A DNA stretch of 64,000 nt from positions 17,501 through 81,500 of the forward strand of contig JAQISU010000342.1 in assembly GCA_029339505.1 (NCBI GenBank), in the 5' to 3' direction. The position numbers were made by a program, and so were the translations under genes. Each line of letters starts with the position of its first letter. Position 1 is the first letter of the stretch. The stretch is from Unio delphinus. Lineage: Eukaryota > Mollusca > Bivalvia > Unionida > Unionidae. Positions 45,634 through 58,197 of the stretch are shown in pieces. The notes beneath the pieces are model-generated. The model saw only the letters and a program-made list of their open reading frames with translations, was not told the DNA's origin and ran no database searches.

Positions 45634-45639
45634 AAAACA
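45380..45639. repeat. Compound (CTAT)n/(CTGT)n/(TA)n/(GA)n microsatellite
   Basis: CTAT units, CTGT and CTGC runs, more CTAT, then about 20 TA units and about 22 GA units, ending in a short A run at 45,630-45,637. Confidence 0.97.
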
Positions 45640-48260
45640 TATTTTCGTCATTAGCTCTAAAATCCAGAAACAGTTAGAATTTCTAGGATACCTTGAATAT
45701 ATATCGTTACCGTACCTTCTTTTAGATTTTCACCAACTTGTTTATCACAGTTATTCATTTTAATAATATGTACATTGAGCACATTAAATTGAGTTGCATG
45801 CATTGAGTGTTTGAAGTGAAATGCTAAAATGGACAACTCAGGAACGCTTGAATGTATCTGAGTATCTATGTAAACTAAAATTGTGTATTTTCTGTATTTG
45901 TCCCCATTGTGCCAAAATGGAGTGCTGACGAATGCATTTCACTAGTCCGCTGCAATATTTTAGTATTAATAACATTGTAGATGTTATTTTTTGGGTCATA
46001 TTCAATAACAGCTGCACTGGTAAATCGTTTCGCAAATCATTTTCTATATCAGTCCTAATGTTGGTAAGTCCTTTGTCGTTGGTTAGATGATATGACTACT
46101 TTGCTTGAGAAAGCTTCATTATATATCCATATTCTATCATAGATTAAGAATATATGAGACCGTTTTAACTATCAGAACGATGCTAACTGAAGTGGGTGCT
46201 ATACCACTATGTATATGTCGGATTCATTATTATCACTGTGTTGATGTACATTCAAGCACCGAACTTATTAGTTATAAATTAAAATCCTATACATTCTACA
46301 ATTTCATAACGATGCTATGTTATACATATTGTTTTATCACAGTATATCTTCAATTCATCTGCATAATAAGTTAATACTTTTAAGACACGATTTACGACAT
46401 GCGCATCGGATGATGCGTAGAATGGAAAGCTACACATTCAAGGTACTGCACTTAACGAATGAAATTAATAATATGATTATCTTTGAAGCAAATTATAACG
46501 AATGCAATCGTCAGATATTAATTCAATCAAATAACGGGTCTATTGGATACATCGATGATATTTTCTGCTCCTAAAGAACTGTACGTATTGTTTCCTTGAT
46601 TCCCATATGGATGAAGCTTCTCGTATTCTTTGCTGCATGATCCACTAAAAGAAAATTGAAGCCAATTAACTTATATATTATATGTTTGATTGTCTGTGTG
46701 TCTATTTATATAGTTGTATATAGTAATGAGAAAATATTTTCCATTATCCGAAAGTGTGAATGTCGATTTGAGCGTAACTAATGTTCGATTGTTGTAAATA
46801 ATGAAATAACTTAATTCACGATAAACTTACCAATACAATAAATATTCATTTCGTAGCAATAGGTTCATATAAAGACCAACTAAACGTTTATGTAATAAAG
46901 TAACATATTTTCTAACGATACTGGTTTTTCAACATCGTTATATTCAATTTGACATATATCTATTAAACTGTGCAACGTAGAGCTTGAAACTATCAATACC
47001 GATGCGTGTTATTAGTTGTATCACGTACTCAAAGTCGACTACATCAATGCATATTAATCTTTTTGAGACCATGATACAAATGGTTCACGGATAAAGACAC
47101 TAAAAATAAGTTTGACCTACTAGGGCAACGTAATTATTTTCGAAACAATTACTTTGATTACAGCACATGTACACATACATCAGTTATTGAAAGGATCCGT
47201 TAACCATATATTCTGATCGGAAACAGCCAATGATATCTTTAGCATAGATATAAACTAATGTGATGCAATTATTGTTAGCAGAGCTGACGACATTAAACAT
47301 AACCTTTTATTTCAGTAAATTAGATCAGTGGGTATACTTATTTTACACATGTGGTGTCAAGTTGTATAAATGATAAAATACAACAATATACAGTCATAGG
47401 GATAGTTCTCGATTTCTAATCATATAACAATTCAATTTTGATCAAATTGATTTTTTCATTTAACAGTATTTTAGAAAGAGGATAACCAAACTGCAATTAA
47501 ATTAGCAGCATCGGCTGATGATAACATCGTTTATAACGACCGACTCGGAACGTAGCACGTTTGACCAGAAGCAAGTTAAATCAACGTCTTTTAAGATGGT
47601 ACTTACAAAAAAGTTTGTTAGGTGCGCAGCTTTAAGAGGTTAGTGTTAGGACTTGAATCAAAATAATGAGACACATGTTTGCGCAATGACACCTAAGGAC
47701 TAAATATCATTTTAAACTTTCACACTGAAGGCATCGTAACGACATGACTGAAATATTTTCAAAGCTGTATTAAAAATTCAAATTACACATAACATTAATG
47801 ATAAACATTATTTTCTAATTTGTGTTCTTGTATTCTCTATGCGTTTTTATTACCTTTTATCGGGATAGCGCGGTAGAATTTGTAGCAGGGTATCATTAAC
47901 CCTGTCTTTCATTTCAGGCATGCATCCAACCATCTACCCTCCATCAGTTTTAAGTATGCATCAGCGTATTATAGTGATATAAGTGTGTTATACATCTTAT
48001 CTAAGTTCACAATCTTTCTTTAAATTAATTTTTATTTGAAGATGTCTAGATTAAATGTTTACTAATTTTTTCTGCAATCGCACTATACACATTGGAAAGC
48101 ATTTTCCTAAACGCATCAGCTCATCATCAATTCATTAGTGTTTTCCAGTTCATTTATGCATTCACGCTAAGTCAGTTATATGTTTATATGAGCTTTTTTG
48201 CACTATAACCATAGATACCATGGATTGTTGTCTTCTGAATGTAACGTTTCGATGCCTGTA

Positions 48261-48316
<56 letters not shown>

Positions 48317-49560
48317 GAATAATAATAAGAATAATAATAATAATAGAAATATTAGTAATATTAGTAATAATAATACATTTTATTCATCCAGGATATCATT
48401 TTTGGCCTTGAAGGACCAAATCGCCATGAGATAAGCAGTATTTAACAGTTTATGTTATCGAAAAATGTTACATTCTTACAAAAAGTTGTGATCATTTATT
48501 CATACTTATATAAAATAAAATGTTTGAGCGGTCAATTTCTGCAATTTGTCATTTACGAACAAATTGGAACTCAACGGGTTTTACTAGTATGATAAAGCTG
48601 TACTCTATCATTCACAGTGTTTTGTTTAGACAAAAAAATTGCAATAACCAAGACTGTTGAAAGTTTTCAGTTGTTTTATATTCTAGCTCCAATGATATGA
48701 ATATAACTTCTGAAGAGTTTTATGAGTTTAACACAACACACGTTTGCGATATAGGGAGTACAAACGAGTCTAATTAAGTGGATAGGTTACGCATGGTTTT
48801 AATTGGTACCAATGTCATTTTAGATGCAAAACTATACACCCATATATGTTTGCACGAACATGAAAAATTCGAGACGTCAATTTGAGTTTAGTTTTACCAG
48901 AGCTGAGAGATTTATCATATACATAGTGAATGATTGTAAGAGACGAAGTCAGTGTTTGACTGTACTGGCCACAGAATGATTAGCGAAGTGAATGGCCCAG
49001 ATATAAACAAACAAATACAATGCATTACAAAGGCTATGATTTTAAAATGCCATCAATTAGTGAATGATTTGCTCAAAAAAGGACCTGAAACACCTTATAA
49101 AGTATAGTTTTATTAATCGTTGTCTTCCATATTCAATTGTCTGCTTTACCATATCAAGTCAAATTAGCCAAGAAATATAAGAATCAATACGTACATTCTA
49201 TCTTCTTTAACAGAGGTCTTTAGTTTAATACAGCACACATTCGAGCTATTTGGAGTGCATACTAAGTAAATGTCAGTGGATTTGCCCTGTATCGTTTCAG
49301 GTTGCATTCACTTCATTTTAGATGCATTGATAAACACTGATTTGTTGACACGAACATAAACTAGTGAATAATTTGCGCATAATGGTTCTCAAAAACCCTT
49401 ATAGTATGTGCGTTTACTAATTGTCTAACTGAACTTATCATCTCTAATAAGAACACAAATGTAGGAATCATCCTGTACATTATATCTTCCGTTTTCAGAA
49501 ATTTAGGAATATGTTTACATATGCCTAAATCTGCATTACATAGAGTAGTTTTATCCCTTT
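45640..49560. other. No gene recognised; contains (AAT)n
   Basis: An (AAT)n array with AAG and AGT variants lies at 48,259-48,365. A plus ORF at 46,317-46,574 ends IQSNNGSIGYIDDIFCS and looks protein-like but has no partner. Segments near 48,690-48,900 and 49,200-49,380 share a loose motif order and may be an old local duplication. Further tail exons of receptor gene 2 would be expected here but none could be assigned. Confidence 0.4.
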
Positions 49561-49594
49561 TGATTCAAGTATGTAGGACTCGAAGTGTTGTTGC

Positions 49595-49596
49595 TG

Positions 49597-49663
<67 letters not shown>
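49595..49663. repeat. (GA)n microsatellite next to gene 2 tail exon
   Basis: About 34 GA units with one GGG interruption, starting 39 bp beyond the donor of the gene 2 tail exon. Confidence 0.97.
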
Positions 49664-49665
<2 letters not shown>

Positions 49666-49701
49666 GACGGGACAAACATATATACAGACAGAGAGAGTTA
49701 C

Positions 49702-49836
49702 CAATAGGTTCCAAATATATGCTTCGATCAGTTGTATTGCTGCGAGGCTCTTCATATTCCCTTTCATCAGCATCAGCAGTGTTCGTAGTCCTTCTGGAAA
49801 TTGATACAATTTTTAAGTCTTCGTCGGAGTTAATAT
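49702..49836 (-). CDS. Receptor gene 2 tail exon with two YxxP motifs
   Basis: 135 nt, acceptor TTCTTTGATAG and donor GTAACT, phase 1 at both ends and therefore compatible with the transmembrane exon. It has no similarity to the gene 1 tail. The product has INSDEDLKIVSISRR, then ADEREYEEPRS and DRSIYLEPIG. YxxP is a known consensus for Crk-type SH2 domains. Assignment to gene 2 rests on strand, phase and distance (about 1 kb). Confidence 0.6.
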
Positions 49837-52800
49837 CTATCAAAGAATGTTGACAGCAATCTACACGAGTTATCCGTTTTGTTATGTATTAAGAATTAGT
49901 CATACCTTCTAAATAACAAAGATGATTTTACGAAGAATGATAATTGTAATTTATTACAAGGGTAAACCTGGAAACAAAACGTAGCAAGATTTAATGGGAT
50001 CATATTAGACTTACTAAACTACAACACAAATTAAGATCACTGTTAGCAGGCATGATATAAAAGAGAAGGCAAAGTGATGGAAACAAATATACTTAAATCG
50101 TCCTACATCTGATTCAATCCTCCATTGCAATTTTTCTAAAACATAAATACTTCTTCATTACACTACTATATAAACATTTATGAATCTATGTTCATTGAAC
50201 GTGAATTTCAGCAGAGTACTGAAATATATAAATTGTAACAGGTTCTGAAGAACCACTTGCATATAAGTTTGCTAATATTTTATGCAACATTTTGTTTATG
50301 ATCGCGCAAACATTCCAATATCATTGGAAAGGTACCTTTATGTTTGATACCAAAAGCTTAAAGTTCTGATACAAAACCGACCAGTTATGTATATTATTAA
50401 CTGTGCATATCGTGCCATGCTTTAATGCTGATTAAAGTATACGTCTTTGTTTTAATCAGTTAGATTTGCAATGTTAACACAAAAGTTTGTTCAATATTGT
50501 AATTAAAATATATTCATTGATTGAGTTACTTTTTGTTCTTATTCCATAGAAATTCAGAAAATCGTTGTAGCTCAAGTGGTTGTCCTAAATCGAGCCAAAA
50601 AAAAGATGACCGACTACATATTTTATATCTGGTCAGAACGATATCATCCATTTAACTGTTACTGTTTGATGATGAGTGGCTATACATTTCGTTTCAGTAC
50701 CTCTTTCAGCCTCGCAAATATTTGTTAATTCAGATCGATAATTCCTTCAATCAGCAGAACTGGTTTAATGCCTTATTTGGACACATCTTTTAGCGTTGAG
50801 ACGAAAAATTATTTTATATACATCATTTATAAGAATGATGATATATTTTTTAAATATATGATATTACCTTTCCTTTCTCGAAGCCTCCCAACAACAGTGA
50901 TAACCATACCAGTCGCAACAAGTACGAAGACTAGTCCAGACACGAGAATCCATTCAAACTCGTCTGTGCGAGAATAAATGAATGCTAGTCTTACACACAG
51001 AATGATACAAATATACAACATGTTCAGGACGAAATACTCATGCGCGTACCTGCATACTAAAATACATATTAAGAGTTATGATCAATTTAAGCGATCTGAA
51101 TTGAACAAACAATAAAGATAGTTTAGGTGTTAATCCATGTGATTCGGCCCATACTAAAAATAAAGATATTTTATTGATATACCATTTAATTACAGGTGTG
51201 ATTAGCAAGTATCCGATATCAGGCATTCAAATACAATAGTTGATAAAGGTATTCACGACACATATCCAGTGTTGTATTGTAATGTTAACGTATCTTTCTG
51301 AATGTAGATGCAAAGAAAAAATCAGAGAGAAAAAAGTACTATACGCTTTAATTTTATAAGACTGAACATGACCGGCAACGTAGTTATTTATTACTTTTGA
51401 AATGAACATGTTAATTAAAATTCAAATTCTTTAATTTATAGTTGTCTTTCAGTACTTACAATTCTCGGTCTCAAGGCTAGGTATGTCAGGGATTAAAGGT
51501 GAGTTGACATATATAAAAGTACACTCTGGACTCGATGTGGCGCTGTTTTCTATACAAAATGATAAAAAGTGAATAAAGTATAAAACTGTAGGGTTTTCGG
51601 TCTTATCAAGCCTTTCAAAAACTAGTATCTTTTACATAGGTGCAGAATTGTATTTTCGTTTATTTCAATTTCACAGCATCACTTTGTGTTCAACGTTGGA
51701 CGAGCGAAATCATAGATGCCTAAATATTTAGATATATGCAAACGATTAGTCCAACGAGTTTATTGAATACAAAAGCCCCAAAAATGTTCCTCATTTCGTT
51801 TTATTATCACTTATGTATTGAATATATTAAAATCTTTTAAATTTTTAATTTCTATTTATTTCTGGTTGAGGTTTTGTTGTAGATGATTTGGGATACCATA
51901 CTATAAGAAAAAAAGATTTACACTAAAAAGGAGATAGCCATGTATGAATGAATCGTTCTCATTCTGGGGAGCAACGCAATTATCAGATGGAGAAACCAAC
52001 TGAAATTGACATAATTGTTTCATTCATTCTTACTGCACTCAATGGGTATCACCGGAAAGGCACACACAGCTATCACGTGACTAGAAAATTGATATCTTTC
52101 AAGCAAACAAACAAAAAGTTAAACTCAAATTAAACTTACTTTATTACACACTAAACTATTATAAATCTTATATTATTCCTCACGACATGATCAAACAAAA
52201 TACTACGGAACTTATATAATCATAAATTTGTCGAAAATATCAAGACACACAAAAGCAACTTTTGCAATAACAGTCATTACATTTCATTTACTTCTAATGG
52301 TTCTACCACTTTTGTGTGCCATTTTTAACACCAAAATCCGTTTCTCAGCCGAGTTAGATTTGCAGAATACAACATTTTCGGTTTGCTAACACCATCTGTT
52401 GTTTTCGGTTAATATTTTAACCACAAGACGTCTGTAAATTCAATACTAGGTAAATAGCAAAGGTATATCTCAATGATTTAATTCGAAATAATATTTACCT
52501 TCAAGCGCCACAAATATGGAATCTATAAGTAACCCATCTCGTCCCAGGCAACATATGTGCCAACGTCTAAATATGATACCCTTCGAAGTGTGAACGCGAA
52601 ATTACTGTCACTAAGTGCACAGGTGTCTATCCGATCCATATACTGGTTTCCAACCTCTGTACAATATGCCTGTGTCACATTATATTTAACAACAACAAAC
52701 TGGAACGTATTTAACATCAGCTCAATTTTGATTGATGCTACTTTTGCTATGTTGCACATGAAAGAAAGGCTAATGGATACACCATCTTGTACAAGTAGTC

Positions 52801-54395
52801 GTTGAGCTAAAAAATAGATGCAATTATAGTATGACAAGAAAACTATAAACTTGAATGTTATATTTAATAGTACAGACCCATATAAAACATTAACTCTGCA
52901 CCTTTTTATAAACTAATATTTCCGCTGAATAGTGATTTAAAGCACTTTTTTATACATTAATGTTTGTTTAATCTTATTATTCCCTTGCCGTACTGATTAA
53001 CTGAATTACTTGTATGATACGCTTCTATTGGGGTGTTTTAAGCATATAGTATTATCATTTTATTTTTCAGTATTTCATTCGACATAAATTAACTAACCCA
53101 TATTGGTCTGTTCCAAAACATTCTCGAAATGAAACTTATTTGGATCATATAGAAAAGTAAAAAAATAATACATAGATGCAGTACACCAAATATCTGGTAA
53201 CAAAACAAACATATAATGGCATAATTGACCAAATCGACAAACGCGTAAATCAGAATGTGAGAATAAATATTCGTATCACTGGCTACGATAACTGATTTCT
53301 ACTTTATTTATCGATAGGTCAGTACTAAGAAGATACATATTTCTTAATATTAAAAATATTGGAGATTAAGTTTTGATATAGTTACACATATCATATTAAT
53401 AATGGAGTCAGTATAAATACGGTGTCATTTCATGTAACTAATGAATTGCCGGTTTGAGAATATTAACAAAGGGTTCAGTATGTGACTTATCACTTTTAGT
53501 ATCTTTACACAGTACAACCTTGTCGACCAATGCATCGCAGCTATTTAAAATCAAAACCGTCATCTTTTGCTATGGATCGAAGCCTATTTGATGACCTTGT
53601 TATCTTGAGTAGACAAAGAGCTATGCTGCAAGTTCCTTTAACAATATTTCATTACACAATGTCGGACATATGCATTTTATGTTAATGCTTCCTAATTAAC
53701 ATTATAAATTACTACTTACTTATAGTGAAACTTTATTTGAATTAGTTGTGTATCTACCATCAAACATGAAAAATACAGGAGTATACGTGAAAACTACAAG
53801 AGGGAATATGAACTCAAAAATGAACACAAAAACTTTCAACATTGATTTTACGTTCATCAATAGTCAATTAATATCAAACAGTTTTGACACACAGTTCAGA
53901 CAAGCTTGTAGTAAGAAAGCTAAACTAACTTACGTGCAACAAAAATACTCGTGTTCCCTCTTAGAACAGAATCTTCATAGACCATGTAATGTCCACTGTC
54001 CATAACGTTGACATTTAGGAGGAGAAAACGGAGACTGCCATTGTTTATTTCAATTCTTTCTATTCGCCCAGCATACATTTGCATAATAGATATGTTGTAA
54101 GCCTGATTCTTCCGCATGTCATAGATCATATCATTGTGAACAAGCTGCTTACTGGTGAAATCAGAATATGTTATTTCTAACATATCCTTTTCCATAGTTT
54201 CAAGTAGATCAATATGCACAGTTGCATTGTCACCTCGAAGGAATGTTTTAGGTGTCCGATCTTCAAAAAATGAAATGCGATAATTGTATTTTAAGTCAAT
54301 CATTGTGAATTTAAAACGAAATATGACTTAAGTGCATTAGATGGCAATTTCAATGAATTCCTTCATATCTTCACTTATCCAAAGAATATATATAT

Positions 54396-54445
<50 letters not shown>

Positions 54446-54893
54446 GTAGGTAGGTAGGTAGGTGGATGGATGGATGGATGGATGGATGGATATTTATAAG
54501 TATATTTATATCTATATTTGGACAAACCTATGTCTACTGTAACTAACTGACAATGTTAATCCGTCAATAATAATGAAAACAACAATAAACAAGTTTTATA
54601 TTAATCAGCTTCGATCAGAATTTAAGTTATTTGATACAGTTTTCTGTTTTCCTTGCTTTATTAACATCCACATATACAATTGCGTATCATGATTGATATT
54701 ACATGCGTTATTGTTTGATAATTTTATATTGCAACCGCGATGTGAGCCTAGTCAACTCAATCATTATCAATTGCGTAACGTTTACGTCTGTGTTCGCGCT
54801 GGTAAAGTAAGTTAATTCCATTACCTTACCTTTTGGATTAGTTGTCCCAAGCAATATGAAAATCATGAATATCGTTGTTCCAATATTTGTCAT
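49702..54893 (-). CDS. Receptor gene 2: duplicate of gene 1 with a different, YxxP-type tail
   Basis: Exons 54,830-54,893, 53,934-54,260, 52,499-52,806, 51,460-51,549, 50,868-50,963 and 49,702-49,836 have GT-AG borders in phase 1. They encode the same signal peptide, two cysteine-poor Ig-like domains, stalk and transmembrane helix as gene 1. The tail exon is unrelated: acidic and serine/threonine-rich with REYEEP and SIYLEP. Exon 3 lacks one base near 52,530 and runs into TAG four codons after DEMG, so the copy may be inactive, variable, or carry an assembly error. The exon 2 frame is intact here. The end of the gene beyond 49,702 was not found; its last exon should start in phase 1. Confidence 0.7.
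50868..50963 (-). CDS. Receptor gene 2 exon 5: transmembrane segment
   Basis: 96 nt, acceptor TCGCACAG, donor GTAATATC. The product EFEWILVSGLVFVLVATGMV, followed by a basic VGRLRERK end, is a single-pass helix. Confidence 0.85.
51460..51549 (-). CDS. Receptor gene 2 exon 4: extracellular stalk
   Basis: 90 nt with acceptor TTGTATAG and donor GTAAGTACT. Same ENSATSSPECTFIYV start as gene 1, then LIPDIPSLETEN. Confidence 0.8.
52499..52806 (-). CDS. Receptor gene 2 exon 3: second Ig-like domain (one-base deletion)
   Basis: 308 nt, acceptor TTTTTTAG and donor GTAAAT. Compared with gene 1 it has six extra residues (an in-frame insertion giving YCTEVG after the NVTQA region) and one base less in GGGTTAC-TTATAG, causing a stop just before the exon end. 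Without the deletion the exon would be phase 1 at both ends. Confidence 0.75.
53934..54260 (-). CDS. Receptor gene 2 exon 2: first Ig-like domain
   Basis: 327 nt, acceptor TTTTTTGAAG, donor GTAAGT. The frame is open throughout: DRTPKTFLRGDNATVHIDL to VMDSGHYMVYEDS. No cysteine or tryptophan. Replacements against gene 1 cluster in the middle part (HNDMIYDMRKNQAYN, then QMYAGRIERIEIN). Confidence 0.82.
54385..54491. repeat. (TA)n/(GATA)n/(GGTA)n/(GGAT)n microsatellite
   Basis: A short array in intron 1 of gene 2, at the same position as the longer array of copy 1 but with different unit composition. Confidence 0.95.
54830..54893 (-). CDS. Receptor gene 2 exon 1: signal peptide
   Basis: 64 nt encoding MTNIGTTIFMIFILLGTTNP and one more codon, with donor GTAAGG. 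One residue differs from gene 1 (F for C in the hydrophobic core). Confidence 0.8.
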
Positions 54894-57800
54894 TTTACAC
54901 TCAGTTTAGAAATGCAAATATTCAAGGAGTGAATCTCCATCTATAAACATGGGTACTGTTCAATGCAGAGGTTACATTTGATTAGATGAAAAAGTCTCAC
55001 TAACGTGTGCAAAGAAGAAAACATCATATAATCAGCAATGTACATCCACGAGCCCAGTATGCTAAACGGTGGAAAAACAACTATCATCAAATCTCTAAAG
55101 TTGAAACAATACGCATTGGAACACTAACATATACGTCCGAAAGCAGATATAATCAAGAAGTGTAAGGAGGAGCAAGGATGTGACGTCTTACCGATCAGTA
55201 TTGAATTAGCATTCACCGGAGCCAGTACGCACACCAAAGATTCAGTTTATGACATTTATATTTTTTTCATTAGCGAAATTATTAAAATTGTTGAAGAATA
55301 ATATATGTGGTATCAAATATTTTTGATAGAGTAAATATTGGATATGAATCGAACGTTTTGTTTTTTAGTGTTAAGTTCTCGTAATATTCGAGATTCATTG
55401 TTGTTATAATACTGCAGTGGTCATTAAAACTAATTTAAACAATCATATAATGTGTGTGGCTATAAAATGTGTTACGGCACAAATAGTTAAATGGTTTTTA
55501 AAAGTCAATATATGGTTTAAGTGATATCAAAAGAATGTAAGCAGCTTAATATCATAGGCACAGACAAAACAACCATATTTTATTCGTCTGCATCAAATTG
55601 TTTGCAAAATCGTTCTTATGGAATTCCTCAAGAAGAAAGATCTACATATAAGTGAACTGACAAACGGACAGACAGTAGAAAACACAAAATAAAATGTTTG
55701 ATACTGCAATCAGCGCTGTCATATGTAAAATCAATCAAAGCGAAACTTATTAAAATCTAACTGTCATCACTAAACAAGTATTGACTATATTTATCACAAA
55801 ATGAAACTGAAATCAATGTGTGATACATGACAATTTAATCATCTTAGTGAAACCGTTACTAGATTTGAGAAAGATATAGACATTAAATAATGAATCATAA
55901 ATGAAAAAATAAGTATGAGGTTCAGAAGATGTCGTAGCGTACAATATTTGTGTCGCAGCATTTTTGCGACCATAAAATGACACACATGAAACAATATCTG
56001 CTTTAACGTGACTAAATATGTATTTCCCGCTCTTAAACAATGTTTTGCACTACCGTAGAGTACCATGTACTATGACCAACTTAACGTGTAAACTGACGTT
56101 GGATCTTGTGAACTAAAAAGGGAAATTAGCTTGCTTGGACATTTTGTTATAAATATTTGAATACACATTCGAGTTGAAAAGTTTTTTGCTTAAACGTTTA
56201 GTTATTCTAACGTTCATATCTGTTGCAAAAGAGAAAGGAACATGTATTGCTTATTTGTTAAATCCGTCTTCATGTACAAAACCATACCTTTATGCTATTA
56301 CGCATCTTATTTACATTGGAACTGAAACTGGTTAGTCTGTGTTTCAGATATAGTATTTGTTCATCGTAATGTATAAAACAAATCCATTATATCCGGAAAA
56401 TGCCAAAGGTACTAGGACCAATGTATTGTGTTAAATCTACATATATTGGAACTTGTACAATAGTTAGTTTGTATTGCCAAAATGTTCATTGCAGAGACTG
56501 GAATTGGAAAGGAAAAGTGTTTAGAATATTTTTAAAAATCTACCTCTCAGATATGCCGTTTTCCCGTGAGCTTATTAATGTTCAGTGCTGACATACATCA
56601 CGACCATTTCACTAGCAATTACCAAGAATGTGGAATGTTTGACGAAATTTCCATTAAATCAAATGACATTGAGTTTAAGTGGGTATGCTATATTTCCTTC
56701 TGATTTTAAAATTTGTAACAAAGTGTGTGGAAAGGCAAAATACGTGGAGAGCGTTTACAATGTTGTGCATGTAAATGTGTTGGAGTTATTATGCCAACAA
56801 TATATCTGATATAATATTGTTGTTATCTACTAACAACGTCTCTAAAAGAAGCTAAGCCAATGATTGCCATGAATTATAAATTGGCAAATTTCTCCCTTTT
56901 TAAGGAAAGGTATCAACATTAATTCTTTATAAATTTTTACCAGATCCGGTTAAAACATCTTCCACTCTCGAAAGCATAACGCATAGTTGCGCTGTGAATC
57001 TTACGGCTTTGATTGTGAATGGTAATGTATGTATGTATGTATATATGCTACTATGCATAAACTGCATGAAAAGATACTAGGAGAATAAAATACATTACAA
57101 GCGTATTGACGTATTCCGATAAATATCGGATATTTTGGGTTAGGGATGTACTAGAGTATTTACTTGTAACAAGCAGCAACATATGTATGCTCTATCTACA
57201 TAATATAATATTTATTAGTATACATCTTCCTACGAATCTATAACTACTTATATATTCATGGTATGTGTGGGGGAAATGAAACGATGAATGTAAGCAAGTA
57301 TATTTGCACGTGAAAGAACACGCCTTATAAAAGACAATGATGCAATTAGTAAACATATGTAGATCATATTCTGTTCGGAATTAATATTACAAAAAGATAA
57401 ACATATCGAGCGAAAGAAATATATAATTTTGACCCACGGAATAAACTATATATGTTATCCACTTGTTAAAAGCAATGTTTATTGTATGCGCTAATATATC
57501 AATTATCTTCAGTATATATCGACTTAAGAAGCATATTGATTTCGTACGTAAATGACGATGGCGTATTGTGTATGTGCTGCCGTGTTCTCTTCAAATGAGA
57601 AAGTAATAAGCATCTACTTAATGTTTGAACAAAATACATTTTTGATAACAATCAAACGCATTTTCGGCGTGTTTGGAGTGGAAATATAGTGTGGCGTAAC
57701 AGTCGGTGAGTAGAGAATACTGGACTACACTACATTGTACTTATTCAACAAATATATTCAAACACTTAATAATCGCAATAATTTTTATTCAGCATCTAGT

Positions 57801-57948
57801 AACGTTTTGCTCTGGAAAGTAGTTCATGATTGTATCACCAAAATACTAATCGGTTGTGCTTAGGTAATGCATTTAGAGGTCAGAAATATTTAGAATTCCC
57901 AATTACTGATTGTTAAATTGACACATGTACACGAATTATTTCTTCAAA

Positions 57949-58197
57949 TGACTTGCAAATGTTAGGGTCCTTCAGTTGGTCATGGTTGACTTTGGCTTGT
58001 TAAGTTTGTTAGCCTCACTCGGAAGTTCATAATGAAGAGGTCGTAATCACTCCCAATGTCAGCACTTGAGAAATTCCTTGTGTTTCCTCAATGGATGCAA
58101 GCTCGGTAAAGGTTTAGAACCAGTATGTAATCGATCTGGTTACGATGAGTTCCACTTGGTGCGTGCCATGTCCATTAGCGTGAAGCTTTCTGTTTTG
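57949..58197 (-). mobile_element. LINE endonuclease fragment within duplication copy 2
   Basis: Same fragment and orientation as 36,871-37,121, starting GACTTGCAAATGTTAGGGTC. It shows that the LINE piece was already present before the segmental duplication. Confidence 0.75.
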
